In this document: piece after piece, positions 52,869 through 61,293 of the stretch
Layout: each line of letters opens with the position of its first letter
Position numbering within the stretch: the stretch's first letter is position 1
NCBI RefSeq assembly: GCF_003581615.1
Contig: NZ_QXFH01000070.1
Location: 372,001-436,000 of the forward strand
From: Flagellimonas lutimaris
Lineage (GTDB): Bacteria; Bacteroidota; Bacteroidia; Flavobacteriales; Flavobacteriaceae
DNA: 64,000 nucleotides
Direction: 5' to 3'
Notes under the pieces: model-generated
Seen by the model: only the letters and a program-made list of their open reading frames with translations
Database searches by the model: none
Told to the model about the DNA's origin: nothing
Translations under genes and position numbers: made by a program

Positions 52869-54737
52869 ATGTTTGAAAAGGAATATGATGTTATTGTTGT
52901 AGGAGGCGGGCATGCTGGTGCGGAAGCAACTGCCGCCGCTGCGAATATGGGTTCAAGCACTTTGTTGGTTACAATGAATCTTCAAACTATTGGACAAATG
53001 TCTTGCAACCCAGCCATGGGCGGAATCGCAAAGGGACAAATTGTTCGTGAGATTGATGCGCTTGGAGGATATAGCGGAATCGTTACCGACAAATCTGCGA
53101 TACAGTTTAAGATGTTGAACAAATCCAAAGGACCTGCCATGTGGAGTCCGCGGGCGCAGAATGATAGAATGCGTTTTGCAGAGGAGTGGAGAATGGCTTT
53201 GGAGAATACACCGAATGCAGATTTCTATCAGGAAATGGTTAATGGTTTATTGATAGAAGGGGATAAAGTAGTAGGTGTTAAAACAAGTCTTGGTTTAGAG
53301 ATTAGAGCTAAATCCGTAGTGCTTACGAACGGCACGTTTTTGAATGGATTGATACATATCGGAGAGAAACAATTAGGAGGAGGAAGAGCTGGTGAAAAAG
53401 CCGCAACTGGAATCACGGAGCAATTAGTGGATTTGGGTTTTGATAGCGGTCGAATGAAAACCGGTACACCTCCAAGAGTCGATGGAAGATCCTTGGATTA
53501 TTCAAAGATGATTGTTCAACCCGGTGATGATCAGCCCGAAAAATTCTCCTATTTGGACACACCAATACTTCAAGTCCAACGCGATTGTCATATGACCCAT
53601 ACAAGTGAATTGGTACATAATTTACTCCGGGAAGGTTTCGAAAGATCACCAATGTTCAATGGAAGAATTAAAAGTATTGGGCCACGGTACTGTCCTTCCA
53701 TTGAAGATAAAATTAATCGTTTTGCCGATAAGGATTCCCATCAAATTTTCGTGGAGCCGGAAGGGTGGGATACGGTGGAAATGTATGTCAATGGTTTCTC
53801 AACCTCCTTGCCTGAAGATGTTCAATACAAAGCTTTAAAATCTGTAAAAGGATTTGAACATGTCAAATTCTTTAGGCCTGGTTATGCTATCGAATATGAC
53901 TATTTTCCACCTACCCAATTAAAGCACACCCTCGAAACCAAGTTGGTTAGCAACCTTTATTTTGCTGGTCAAATCAATGGAACAACGGGTTATGAAGAAG
54001 CTGCCTCTCAAGGTTTGATGGCAGGCATAAATGCCCACTTAAAAATCAATGAAAAGGAGCCCTTTATTCTTAAAAGGGATGAAGCCTATATCGGTGTTTT
54101 GGTGGATGATTTAATCACCAAGGGTACTGAGGAACCGTATCGAATGTTTACCTCTAGGGCAGAATACCGCACTTTATTGCGTCAGGATAATGCCGATTTA
54201 AGGCTCACACCCAAAGGTTATGAAATAGGTTTAGCTAAAGAAGAACGCCTCAAAAGGATGGAGGAGAAGATGAGCAAGTCGGACAGCTTCGTTCATTTCT
54301 TTAAAAAGACAAGCTTTACTACAGATGAAATCAATCCAATTTTGGAGTCTCTGGATTCATCATTGGTGAAACAATCCGATAAGTTGTTCAAGGTGTTTTC
54401 CAGACCAAAAGTAACCATGGATCATATGCTTCAATTGGATTCCGTTTCCGAATTTGTAAAGGAGAATGAGTTGGATTCCGAGGTGTTGGAACAGGCGGAA
54501 ATCCAAGTAAAATATTCAGGATATATTGCGAAGGAAAAGACCAATGCAGATAAACTTCAGCGATTGGAGAGTGTTCGCATCCCTGATAATTTTGATTACT
54601 CAAAACTAAAATCCTTGTCCTACGAAGCGCGAGAAAAACTGGAATCTATTCAACCAGTTACGATATCACAAGCATCAAGAATCAGTGGTGTTTCTCCTGC
54701 CGATATAAGTGTTCTTTTGGTTTATTTGGGCAGATAG
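52869..54737 (+). CDS. mnmG: tRNA uridine 5-carboxymethylaminomethyl modification enzyme MnmG (GidA)
   Basis: 622-residue FAD enzyme that, with MnmE, modifies U34 of several tRNAs. The N-terminal FAD motif YDVIVVGGGHAGAEA, then NPAMGGIAKGQIVREIDALGG and FLNGLIHIGEKQLGGGRAGE are family signatures; the C-terminal helical domain ends ASRISGVSPADISVLLVYLGR. Length is standard. It starts 2 bases after the ybeY stop and is bracketed by two parS-like sites, a common setting for gidA near the chromosomal origin. mnmE is not in the window. Confidence 0.97.
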   Translation: MFEKEYDVIVVGGGHAGAEATAAAANMGSSTLLVTMNLQTIGQMSCNPAMGGIAKGQIVREIDALGGYSGIVTDKSAIQFKMLNKSKGPAMWSPRAQNDRMRFAEEWRMALENTPNADFYQEMVNGLLIEGDKVVGVKTSLGLEIRAKSVVLTNGTFLNGLIHIGEKQLGGGRAGEKAATGITEQLVDLGFDSGRMKTGTPPRVDGRSLDYSKMIVQPGDDQPEKFSYLDTPILQVQRDCHMTHTSELVHNLLREGFERSPMFNGRIKSIGPRYCPSIEDKINRFADKDSHQIFVEPEGWDTVEMYVNGFSTSLPEDVQYKALKSVKGFEHVKFFRPGYAIEYDYFPPTQLKHTLETKLVSNLYFAGQINGTTGYEEAASQGLMAGINAHLKINEKEPFILKRDEAYIGVLVDDLITKGTEEPYRMFTSRAEYRTLLRQDNADLRLTPKGYEIGLAKEERLKRMEEKMSKSDSFVHFFKKTSFTTDEINPILESLDSSLVKQSDKLFKVFSRPKVTMDHMLQLDSVSEFVKENELDSEVLEQAEIQVKYSGYIAKEKTNADKLQRLESVRIPDNFDYSKLKSLSYEAREKLESIQPVTISQASRISGVSPADISVLLVYLGR

Positions 54738-54747
54738 AAATTAAAGT

Positions 54748-54763
54748 TGTTCCACGTGGAACA
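54748..54763. promoter_or_regulatory. parS-like ParB-binding site, perfect 16-bp palindrome
   Basis: TGTTCCACGTGGAACA is a perfect palindrome and an exact match to the parS form. It lies 10 bases after the mnmG stop codon in an intergenic gap, 1.9 kb from the first site. Confidence 0.85.
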
Positions 54764-54833
54764 CGTTTTTTGTTTTGTATTAGTACGCAAATGGCTCAAT
54801 TTTTGATTCTAATCTGGCGTAACACTATGCCAG

Positions 54834-55379
54834 ATGAAACCAACTTTACTAGCCATCTTTGTTTTGATTTTTTTGAATTCTTGTATTCCACTTCGTATTG
54901 CTCCTAACATCAAAGATTTTAAATTGACTCAGGGAAAGCGATTCAAAAAAGGTCTCCCAAAAAAGAATGTTTTTGTTTTTGAAGACCCTAAGGACACCGA
55001 CGAATTTCACAATTATGTCAACACAAAATTTCAACTCAACGATTATTATGTGGATGTCCAAGTTCCATTTTTAGTACAAGGGCAAACATTCTATTTTTCA
55101 TTTTACGAGGTTGAAATTCCAACCAAAACAATCAATTTAATTCCTTTGGTTTTAGACGTTGCCTTAAACCAAGCGACGGATATGGACCCTGTTTTTGATG
55201 AGGCCCATACCTCACGTGTTGGAAATTGGTATATCGCCATGGAAGTTTTTAGTGATAGAGAAAAAGATTGTTTGTCTGATAATTCCATTTCAAGGGAAAT
55301 TGTTTTATCCTATCTTCGGGAATTGAAAAAAGAATACTTGGCAACAGACAATTACAATGAGGTTGTTTTTAAAAACTAA
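54834..55379 (+). CDS. Conserved flavobacterial lipoprotein of unknown function
   Basis: 181-residue protein with a lipoprotein signal (MKPTLLAIFVLIFLNSC, Cys17). No domain is recognised. The body is mixed alpha/beta with a beta-rich centre (DYYVDVQVPFLVQGQTFYFSFYEVEIPTKT) and an acidic C-terminal helix. It is probably inner-leaflet or outer-membrane anchored. The downstream methyltransferase gene overlaps its last 23 bases, so the two are translationally linked, but no functional connection is evident. Confidence 0.8.
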   Translation: MKPTLLAIFVLIFLNSCIPLRIAPNIKDFKLTQGKRFKKGLPKKNVFVFEDPKDTDEFHNYVNTKFQLNDYYVDVQVPFLVQGQTFYFSFYEVEIPTKTINLIPLVLDVALNQATDMDPVFDEAHTSRVGNWYIAMEVFSDREKDCLSDNSISREIVLSYLRELKKEYLATDNYNEVVFKN

Positions 55380-56187
55380 AGACTTTTCCGTTTCCGATGA
55401 ACCATTCGAGTTGCACAGGGATGAGGACTTGGACATGCTGGTAACCAAACCGGAACCCCTAAACCTGGCTCCTTATTATGAAAGTAAGGACTATATTTCC
55501 CATACAGACTCCAAAACTTCCTTTACGGACAAATTATATCAATTAATTAAGGCGAAAAATCTTATAAAAAAGGTTCAAATAGTTGAAAATCAATTAGATA
55601 AACTCAAAAATCTGTTGGATTTGGGCGCTGGAACGGGAGATTTCTTGATTACCGCTAAAAAATCTGGTTTTAAGGTAACGGGCGTGGAGCCAAATGAGAA
55701 AGCTCGAATGCTTGCAGGCGAAAAGGGAATGCATCTTTTGTCAAGTATGGAACAGGTATCAGGACAAAAATTTCAGGCAATCACGCTTTGGCATGTTTTG
55801 GAGCATTTGCCCAATTTAGAAGAACAAATAAAAACACTGGTAAATCTTTTGGAAGAGGAAGGGGTTTTAATCATTGCCGTTCCCAATTTTAAATCTTTTG
55901 ATGCCAAACACTATAAATCCCATTGGGCAGCTTTTGATGTACCGAGACACCTTTGGCATTTTTCAAAAACATCCATCACCAAACTTTTTGCGTGTCATCA
56001 AATGGAGGTCATCAAAATTAAACCCATGTTGTTCGATGCTTTTTATGTTTCCATGTTATCCGAAAAATACAGGGGCAACAAGTTGTATCTTATCAGTGCA
56101 TTTTTCGTGGGCCTGTGGTCCAATCTGAAGGCCGTCTTCACCAAAGAGCACTCTTCATTGATATACATCCTTAAAAAGAAGAAATAA
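55357..56187 (+). CDS. Class I SAM-dependent methyltransferase
   Basis: 276-residue methyltransferase. Motif I is LLDLGAGTGDFLITAKKSGF (residues about 87-106), motif II follows in VTGVEPNEKARMLA, and the ITLWHVLEHLPNLEEQI segment (motif IV, HVLEH) marks a UbiE/COQ5-like or Methyltransf_23 type. Residues 1-80 form an extra N-terminal part and the C-terminus ends in a possible hydrophobic segment and KKKK. The substrate is unknown. ATG 55357 lies inside the preceding lipoprotein gene. Confidence 0.87.
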   Translation: MRLFLKTKDFSVSDEPFELHRDEDLDMLVTKPEPLNLAPYYESKDYISHTDSKTSFTDKLYQLIKAKNLIKKVQIVENQLDKLKNLLDLGAGTGDFLITAKKSGFKVTGVEPNEKARMLAGEKGMHLLSSMEQVSGQKFQAITLWHVLEHLPNLEEQIKTLVNLLEEEGVLIIAVPNFKSFDAKHYKSHWAAFDVPRHLWHFSKTSITKLFACHQMEVIKIKPMLFDAFYVSMLSEKYRGNKLYLISAFFVGLWSNLKAVFTKEHSSLIYILKKKK

Positions 56188-56320
56188 GCCGTTTTAAAGC
56201 TGTTTGTGGATAGAAACGCACACAAGACAAGCATTCTTACGAAACAAAAAAGAACGACTCAGAAATCCCCGTTTCTAAAAGCCGGGAAAATAAACGTATT
56301 CAATCGTTTTGACCGACTTC

Positions 56321-56337
56321 AATAAGAAATTCTTATT
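56321..56337. promoter_or_regulatory. AT-rich palindrome upstream of the OmpH-like gene
   Basis: AATAAGAA-A-TTCTTATT is a perfect 8-bp inverted repeat with one central base, 93 bases before the OmpH-like ATG. It may be an operator; no protein is known to me for it. Confidence 0.3.
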
Positions 56338-56400
56338 AAGGGTTTTGGAGGTAAATTTCACATCACAAAAACTTAATGACCAGCTTTCCAAAAGCTTTTC

Positions 56401-56408
56401 TATTTTTG
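56401..56408 (+). promoter_or_regulatory. Candidate -7 element of the OmpH-like gene
   Basis: TATTTTTG matches TAnnTTTG, 21 bases upstream of the ATG at 56430; no -33 TTG at proper spacing. Confidence 0.35.
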
Positions 56409-56429
56409 CGCATCGATAAAAAGTAAAAG

Positions 56430-56936
56430 ATGAAAAAATTAGTAGTGCTTGCGATTGCCATCACAGCCATGGCATGTCAGCAAAACAAAATTGGATATGT
56501 GGACAGTGTTAAGATCATGGACGACTATCAAGAAAAAATTGATGTCGATGCCAGATATCAAAGCAAGGCCCAAGCCATAACCCAAAAAAGGGACAGTATT
56601 TCCCAAGCGTTCCAAATGGAATTGCAACAATTCCAGAGCAAGGCACAGAAAATGTCCCAGAAAAATGCACAAGAGGAATACGCCCAACTACAACAGAGAG
56701 GTCAGCAAATAGGACAGCAGTTGCAACAAGAAGAGCAACAGCTGCAGCAAAAAGGTCAAACTGAAATGGATACTTTGGTAAGAAAGGTCAAAAAAGAAAT
56801 CAGGGCTTATGGTAAGGCCAACGGTTACACCTATATTTTGGGTGGTGGCGATGGTGGTTCCGTAATTTATGGAGACGACGCCAAAGACTTAACCAACGAA
56901 ATCCTTAAGATTTTGAACGACAAGTACGAGAATTAA
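56430..56936 (+). CDS. OmpH/Skp-family chaperone-like lipoprotein
   Basis: 168-residue envelope protein. The signal MKKLVVLAIAITAMAC ends in a lipobox Cys16. The OmpH/Skp fold follows: KIGYVDSVKIMDDYQEKIDVDARYQ (strand and first helix), a long Gln/Glu/Lys-rich coiled coil (about 60-125, many QQ and EQ) and the closing YTYILGGGDGGSVIYGDDAKDLTNEILKIL strand and helix. Skp-like proteins hold unfolded outer-membrane proteins; the lipid anchor here is a variant. It is monocistronic, with a candidate -7 element and a good terminator. Confidence 0.9.
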   Translation: MKKLVVLAIAITAMACQQNKIGYVDSVKIMDDYQEKIDVDARYQSKAQAITQKRDSISQAFQMELQQFQSKAQKMSQKNAQEEYAQLQQRGQQIGQQLQQEEQQLQQKGQTEMDTLVRKVKKEIRAYGKANGYTYILGGGDGGSVIYGDDAKDLTNEILKILNDKYEN

Positions 56937-56964
56937 ACTCGATACAATAATTAGATTTTGAAGG

Positions 56965-56989
56965 CCCACTCTTTTAGAGTGGGTTTTTT
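56965..56989. terminator. Terminator after the OmpH-like gene
   Basis: An 8-bp stem CCCACTCT / AGAGTGGG with a TTT loop and a following T6 run, 28 bases after the stop codon. It also separates the convergent membrane-protein gene, which ends three bases later. Confidence 0.8.
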
Positions 56990-56991
56990 GT

Positions 56992-57570
56992 TTATTGTGA
57001 TTGGTTCTTTTTATACGATAGAAAAAGAAAAATTCCGAAGCCAATCTCTATCATCGAGCCGGACAATGCAGAGATTGCCGGATTCCCGTTAAAAAAGAAC
57101 AAGGCAAATGCTGCGGCACCCAGAACCGCCCCTAGAATCCAATACGTTTTGATGCCGTAGAGCGTGGCAAACGTCAAATATCTGCCACCAATGATCAACA
57201 GCATCCCTTGAAAAAACCAAGCATGGTTCTGTAACGAAAGGAGCAGGGCCAAGGGAATGCACATCAGCATAAATATGGTCCCTTCCATAATAAGTTTACC
57301 CAATGGATTTTGTTTGGAATGGCTTCCCGGAACACCCACTAGCTTTGCCATTAACAATCCTAAAGGATGAATGAGCATTCCACCAAAAAACAAGGTCCAA
57401 ATTGCAGTTTGTGAGGAAACCAAAAAAGCGACCAAAGCGGCCGCCATCCAAACCGTTCCCGAAGCTAGCACCCCCAGAGCACCATCGGCATAACCTCTGC
57501 GAAGATCGGCTTGTGCGTTTGCAATATTATCAATAGAAGCGCCCTCTCTATTTTCTGATTGTTCGTTCAT
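56992..57570 (-). CDS. Six-helix membrane protein of unknown function (DUF7010-like)
   Basis: 192-residue protein starting at ATG 57570 (MNEQSENREG); 24 upstream in-frame codons have no coding character. After a polar N-terminus and DLRRGYADGALGVLASG, about six membrane segments follow (VWMAAALVAFLVS, AIWTLFFGGMLIHPLGLLMAK, IFMLMCIPLALLLSL, the ILGAVLGAAAFALFFF stretch and others). The pattern RRGYADGALGVLxSGxVW recalls DUF7010, from memory. It is last of a four-gene run of small membrane proteins. No function is assigned. Confidence 0.78.
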   Translation of the reverse strand: MNEQSENREGASIDNIANAQADLRRGYADGALGVLASGTVWMAAALVAFLVSSQTAIWTLFFGGMLIHPLGLLMAKLVGVPGSHSKQNPLGKLIMEGTIFMLMCIPLALLLSLQNHAWFFQGMLLIIGGRYLTFATLYGIKTYWILGAVLGAAAFALFFFNGNPAISALSGSMIEIGFGIFLFLSYKKNQSQ

Positions 57571-57589
57571 TTTTAATGATGAGTTGTTG

Positions 57590-57772
57590 TTATTCTTTTG
57601 ACTTTTTGTTGTTCCCAACCATAACAAAAACCATGGCCCCAATTAACAAAACATTGGAGACCATACCCCATATCGCACTATTGCTTTTCTCTAATTCAAA
57701 AAGATTGAAAACAAATAAAACCAGGCTGATGAGGATGAGCACCAAAGGCACAATCGCTTTTTTTCCAAACAT
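57590..57772 (-). CDS. Small two-helix membrane protein
   Basis: 60-residue protein with two hydrophobic segments (AIVPLVLILISLVLFVFNLF and WGMVSNVLLIGAMVFVMVG) and a charged KKSKE end. Unknown function. Its ATG at 57772 lies 2 bases after the stop of the upstream membrane gene and its stop is 19 bases before the next start, so it appears to be a real member of the operon rather than a random frame. Confidence 0.65.
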   Translation of the reverse strand: MFGKKAIVPLVLILISLVLFVFNLFELEKSNSAIWGMVSNVLLIGAMVFVMVGNNKKSKE

Positions 57773-57774
57773 GA

Positions 57775-58230
57775 TTACACCTTAAGTTCAATATCAAGCT
57801 GTCGGCCCTCTTCCTTGGCTTTATTGTCCATTCGTGCACCTATGGCAAGTCCTATGGACATTCCAATAGGCAAACCGATGCCCAAAAAGGCCATATTGTT
57901 TAGGCTGAGCCCGAATGCTGCACCAATGGGAATTCCAAAAACTGTCATTCCAAGAACAAACCAAGTTTTTCGAAAATAATTTATGGGCACAATTTTTAGT
58001 TTTTGAGCAAGTAAACCAACAATTTTGGATTGTTCTTTTCGAATCTCGTTCCGCAATGTTTTACCCGTATCCTCGACCGAATTCAGTTGTGTTATATGCC
58101 TGTTGATGACAAACGCTATTTCTTCGGGCAGTTTCTTTTTCCTGATTTCAAGAATCAATCGCTCAAATTGATTGTAGGAATCTTTGGTTTTACCGGAAAG
58201 CTCTGGTCTCTGGTTGGGCTCAAGAATCAT
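57775..58230 (-). CDS. Membrane protein of unknown function
   Basis: 151-residue protein. The first half is soluble, helical and charged (QFERLILEIRKKKLPEEIAFVINRHITQLN), then two Gly-rich membrane segments (TWFVLGMTVFGIPIGAAFGLSL and AFLGIGLPIGMSIGLAIGARM) and an acidic tail. It belongs to the four-gene run of small membrane proteins after holB; no family is recognised. Confidence 0.7.
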   Translation of the reverse strand: MILEPNQRPELSGKTKDSYNQFERLILEIRKKKLPEEIAFVINRHITQLNSVEDTGKTLRNEIRKEQSKIVGLLAQKLKIVPINYFRKTWFVLGMTVFGIPIGAAFGLSLNNMAFLGIGLPIGMSIGLAIGARMDNKAKEEGRQLDIELKV

Positions 58231-58243
58231 GTTCGGAATAATT

Positions 58244-58639
58244 TTATTGCATCAAATACAACAAGAAAATTGTAGGAATCAAATACACAACAATGGTTTG
58301 TGCCCCCGCATAATCCTTTGCAACACGTTGTCCTAGCAACAACATCAACAAGGTTATTGCAGAAAGGGTAGCACCGTAAAAGCCATAAAGACTTTCCCCG
58401 TCAATGGCAAATTGAAAAACACCTACACCAGAGAGAATTCCGGAGAGCATTTCAAGCACCAAAATAATACTGAGAAGCACAGGGACAGTCCCTTTAAAAA
58501 TAGATTTTGAAAAATGTCCGGTCAGCCACTCTAAATTGCCTTTCCAATCTAAAATTTTATCTATTCCGCTCTGTAAAAAGGTGATGGTCAAAAACACCAG
58601 CAGTAAAATTTCTGTAGTATTCGAAAATAAATTGTTCAT
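58244..58639 (-). CDS. DoxX-family membrane protein
   Basis: 131-residue four-helix inner-membrane protein. The FLTITFLQSGIDKILDW start, with the F-x-x-x-G-x-x-K pattern, the LSGILSGVGVFQF middle and the last helix TIVVYLIPTIFLLYLMQ fit DoxX/MauE-like proteins, which often have redox or quinone-related partners. The particular role is unknown. It starts 13 bases after holB ends, so it may be cotranscribed. Confidence 0.78.
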   Translation of the reverse strand: MNNLFSNTTEILLLVFLTITFLQSGIDKILDWKGNLEWLTGHFSKSIFKGTVPVLLSIILVLEMLSGILSGVGVFQFAIDGESLYGFYGATLSAITLLMLLLGQRVAKDYAGAQTIVVYLIPTIFLLYLMQ

Positions 58640-58652
58640 GATAAGTTTTTAT

Positions 58653-59804
58653 TTAAGCAGCTTTTGCATGCAAAAGCCTCGTAAGTTTAATAGAGAGGTC
58701 AGTAAAAATCAACTTGGAATTTCCGTTACGTTCCACGTGAAAAATTGCCTGCTCCAACTCCTTTACAATATCCAAAATATTGTTTTCATGTACAAAAGGG
58801 GCGAACTTCTTCAGATCAAAACCCTCCATATGTACTTTGGCGTACACAAGCTCATTTGCATTATAATTTAGCAATAGTGCTTGCCGCATCATGGTGAGAC
58901 AGTAGTTCAAGAATTTTTTTTGGACTTCGCGCCCGGTTTTAGCCACCTCTTCGCTCCATAAAATCAACTCCTGTATCGCCCCTTTGTTGCCCTTGGCCTT
59001 AAAAGCGCTTCGCACCCACTGTACAAACCAACGTTCAAAGACCAAGTCCTCTGAATCTTTGTTCAATAAATCTAGGGCCTTATTAAAATTGCCGTTTGCC
59101 TCTAGTGCAATGGTAAGAGCCTCGGTCTGGGCAACACCTTTAAGCAAAAGCTCATCGGTAATAACTTGCTCAGCCAAAGGCGGAAAGTTCAAAATTTGGC
59201 AGCGAGATCGAATCGTATTGATGATTTGTTCCTCATCTTCCGCCAATAGAAGCAATACGGTTTTGTTCGGGGGTTCTTCAATGAGTTTTAAGAGCTTGTT
59301 GGCGGCAGAGGTGTTCATTTTTTCGGCCATCCAAACAATTAGGATTTTATACCCCCCTTCATAAGATTTCAACGATAGCTTTTTAACCATGTCCTGAGCT
59401 TCGTCAACCCCGATTTGTCCCTGCTTTTTTTCAATACCAATGTGTCGGTACCAATCAAACAGGTTGCCATAAGGTTGCTCTTTTACAAACTGACGCCACT
59501 CTTCTAAATAATGGTCGCTAACCGCATGCGATTTTACCTTGTCCGAATTGGAAACCGGGAACGCAAAATGGAGATCTGGGTGAGTCAACGAATTACATTT
59601 GGTATTGCAAACTGTGTTTTCGCCATCATTTTCTCCGCCGGTATTACCACAGAGCAAATATTGCGCATAGGCCAAAGCCATGGGCAGCACTCCGGAACCT
59701 TCGGGACCCACAAACAATTGCGCATGGGCAACCCGACCTGTTTCCGCCGTGGTGATCAAATGATTCTTGATATGCTCGAGCCCTAAAACATTTTTAAAAA
59801 GCAT
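58653..59804 (-). CDS. holB: DNA polymerase III subunit delta' (clamp loader)
   Basis: 383-residue AAA+ clamp-loader subunit, which helps load the sliding clamp during replication. It starts MLFKNVLGLEHIKNHL, has AHAQLFVGPEGSGVLPMALAYAQ at the Walker-A position (degenerate, as usual for delta', which does not hydrolyse ATP), CNTKCNSLTHPDLHFAFP, the KILIVWMAEKMNTSAANKLLKLIEEPPNKTVLLLLAED block and TIRSRCQIL sensor region. A TATCTTTG element ends only 4 bases before the ATG, implying a near-leaderless mRNA. A degenerate parS-like site lies within it (58729). Confidence 0.93.
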   Translation of the reverse strand: MLFKNVLGLEHIKNHLITTAETGRVAHAQLFVGPEGSGVLPMALAYAQYLLCGNTGGENDGENTVCNTKCNSLTHPDLHFAFPVSNSDKVKSHAVSDHYLEEWRQFVKEQPYGNLFDWYRHIGIEKKQGQIGVDEAQDMVKKLSLKSYEGGYKILIVWMAEKMNTSAANKLLKLIEEPPNKTVLLLLAEDEEQIINTIRSRCQILNFPPLAEQVITDELLLKGVAQTEALTIALEANGNFNKALDLLNKDSEDLVFERWFVQWVRSAFKAKGNKGAIQELILWSEEVAKTGREVQKKFLNYCLTMMRQALLLNYNANELVYAKVHMEGFDLKKFAPFVHENNILDIVKELEQAIFHVERNGNSKLIFTDLSIKLTRLLHAKAA

Positions 59805-59808
59805 GTTT

Positions 59809-59816
59809 CAAAGATA
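59809..59816 (-). promoter_or_regulatory. Candidate -7 element of holB, near-leaderless
   Basis: Reads TATCTTTG on the minus strand, four bases before the ATG. If used, transcription would start at or just within the start codon. Confidence 0.3.
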
Positions 59817-59951
59817 CATTTTAAGAGTTGAAGTTTTGCAGGAACCCTTTTGCAATCATTTGCGGGTTTAACATATCAAACCAAAAAGGTTAAAAACCGT
59901 GAAACTTTAAAATATTAGGCCTCCCAAACCACGGAAAAAGCAGGAAATCTT

Positions 59952-59959
59952 TACATTTG
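59952..59959 (+). promoter_or_regulatory. Candidate -7 element of pgk
   Basis: TACATTTG, an exact TAnnTTTG match, 25 bases before the pgk ATG. No TTG at the -33 spacing was found. Confidence 0.4.
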
Positions 59960-59984
59960 AGACTCTCAAAAAAGAGCACACTAC

Positions 59985-61175
59985 ATGAAGACGATAGACG
60001 ATTTTAATTTCGAAGGAAAAAAAGCATTGATCAGAGTTGATTTCAACGTGCCATTGGATGGCGATTTCAACGTTACCGATACCAGCCGTATTGATGCTGC
60101 AAAACCCAGTATACTCAAAGTTTTGGAAGATGGCGGGTCGGCCATTTTAATGAGCCATATGGGAAGACCAAAAGGAAAGGTAAACCCAGATATGTCGCTT
60201 TCCCACATTACGGAAACCGTATCCGAGATTATCGGTGTACAGGTAAAATTTGCAGAAGATTGTGTTGGTGCAAAGGCTGATGATGCTGTAGCTGGTTTGC
60301 AAAGCGGTGAGGTGCTTTTATTGGAGAATCTTCGTTTTCACGCGGAAGAGGAAGCCGGTGATGAAGCTTTTGCAAAAGAGTTGTCCAAACATGGAGATAT
60401 CTACGTGAACGATGCCTTCGGCACTGCTCACCGTGCTCACGCCTCAACAACCATTGTGGCCAAATTTTTCCCTGAGAACAAATGTTTCGGATATCTGTTG
60501 GCGAAGGAAATTAAAGCGATAGATAAAGTGATGGAAACAGGTGAAAAACCTGTAACCGCTATTTTGGGAGGGGCTAAAGTGTCCTCCAAGATCACCATCA
60601 TCGAAAATATATTGGACAAAGTTGACAACCTGATCATTGGTGGGGGTATGACCTACACTTTTGTGAAGGCAAAAGGTGGTAAAGTAGGAGATTCCATTTG
60701 CGAGGATGATAAAATGGAGCTGGCCTTAGAGATTCTTAAGCAGGCCGAGGCCAAAAACGTACAAATATATTTGCCGGTAGATGTTTTGGCAGCCGATGAC
60801 TTTGATAATGGCGCCAATACCCAATTTGTTGATGTGGATAAAATTCCTGATGGATGGCAAGGATTGGACGCTGGTCCAAAAACCTTGGAAATTTTCAAAC
60901 AAGTGATTTTGGCATCCAAAACTATTTTGTGGAATGGCCCTGTTGGTGTTTTTGAAATGGAAAACTTTGCCAAGGGAACCATTGCGGTAGGCAATTATAT
61001 TGACGAAGCTACCCAAGGTGGGGCATTCTCCCTTGTGGGCGGCGGAGATTCCGTTGCTGCGGTAAAGCAGTTCGGATTCGAGGACAAAGTAAGCTACGTA
61101 TCCACGGGAGGTGGTGCCATGTTGGAAAGCTTGGAAGGAAAAACCTTGCCGGGTATCGCTGCAATATTGGACTAA
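59985..61175 (+). CDS. pgk: Phosphoglycerate kinase
   Basis: 396-residue glycolytic enzyme transferring phosphate from 1,3-bisphosphoglycerate to ADP. The signature [15 protein letters not shown] is near residue 14, followed by SHMGRPKGK, the [16 protein letters not shown] active-site loop, [16 protein letters not shown], and the C-terminal nucleotide-binding [12 protein letters not shown] and [13 protein letters not shown]. Length is standard. It is divergent from holB. ATG 59985 is the only sensible start. The lytic transglycosylase gene follows 118 bases later. Confidence 0.98.
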   Translation: MKTIDDFNFEGKKALIRVDFNVPLDGDFNVTDTSRIDAAKPSILKVLEDGGSAILMSHMGRPKGKVNPDMSLSHITETVSEIIGVQVKFAEDCVGAKADDAVAGLQSGEVLLLENLRFHAEEEAGDEAFAKELSKHGDIYVNDAFGTAHRAHASTTIVAKFFPENKCFGYLLAKEIKAIDKVMETGEKPVTAILGGAKVSSKITIIENILDKVDNLIIGGGMTYTFVKAKGGKVGDSICEDDKMELALEILKQAEAKNVQIYLPVDVLAADDFDNGANTQFVDVDKIPDGWQGLDAGPKTLEIFKQVILASKTILWNGPVGVFEMENFAKGTIAVGNYIDEATQGGAFSLVGGGDSVAAVKQFGFEDKVSYVSTGGGAMLESLEGKTLPGIAAILD

Positions 61176-61293
61176 GTCTCACGTTGTGAGTTATTGAGGG
61201 AAACGTTAAAACTTAGAGAATTTTGTTTCTGGGCTTTACTATTTCAGAAAAAAAAGCCATTTTAGTTTCTCCCAAAAATCAAACCTTGTCCAA

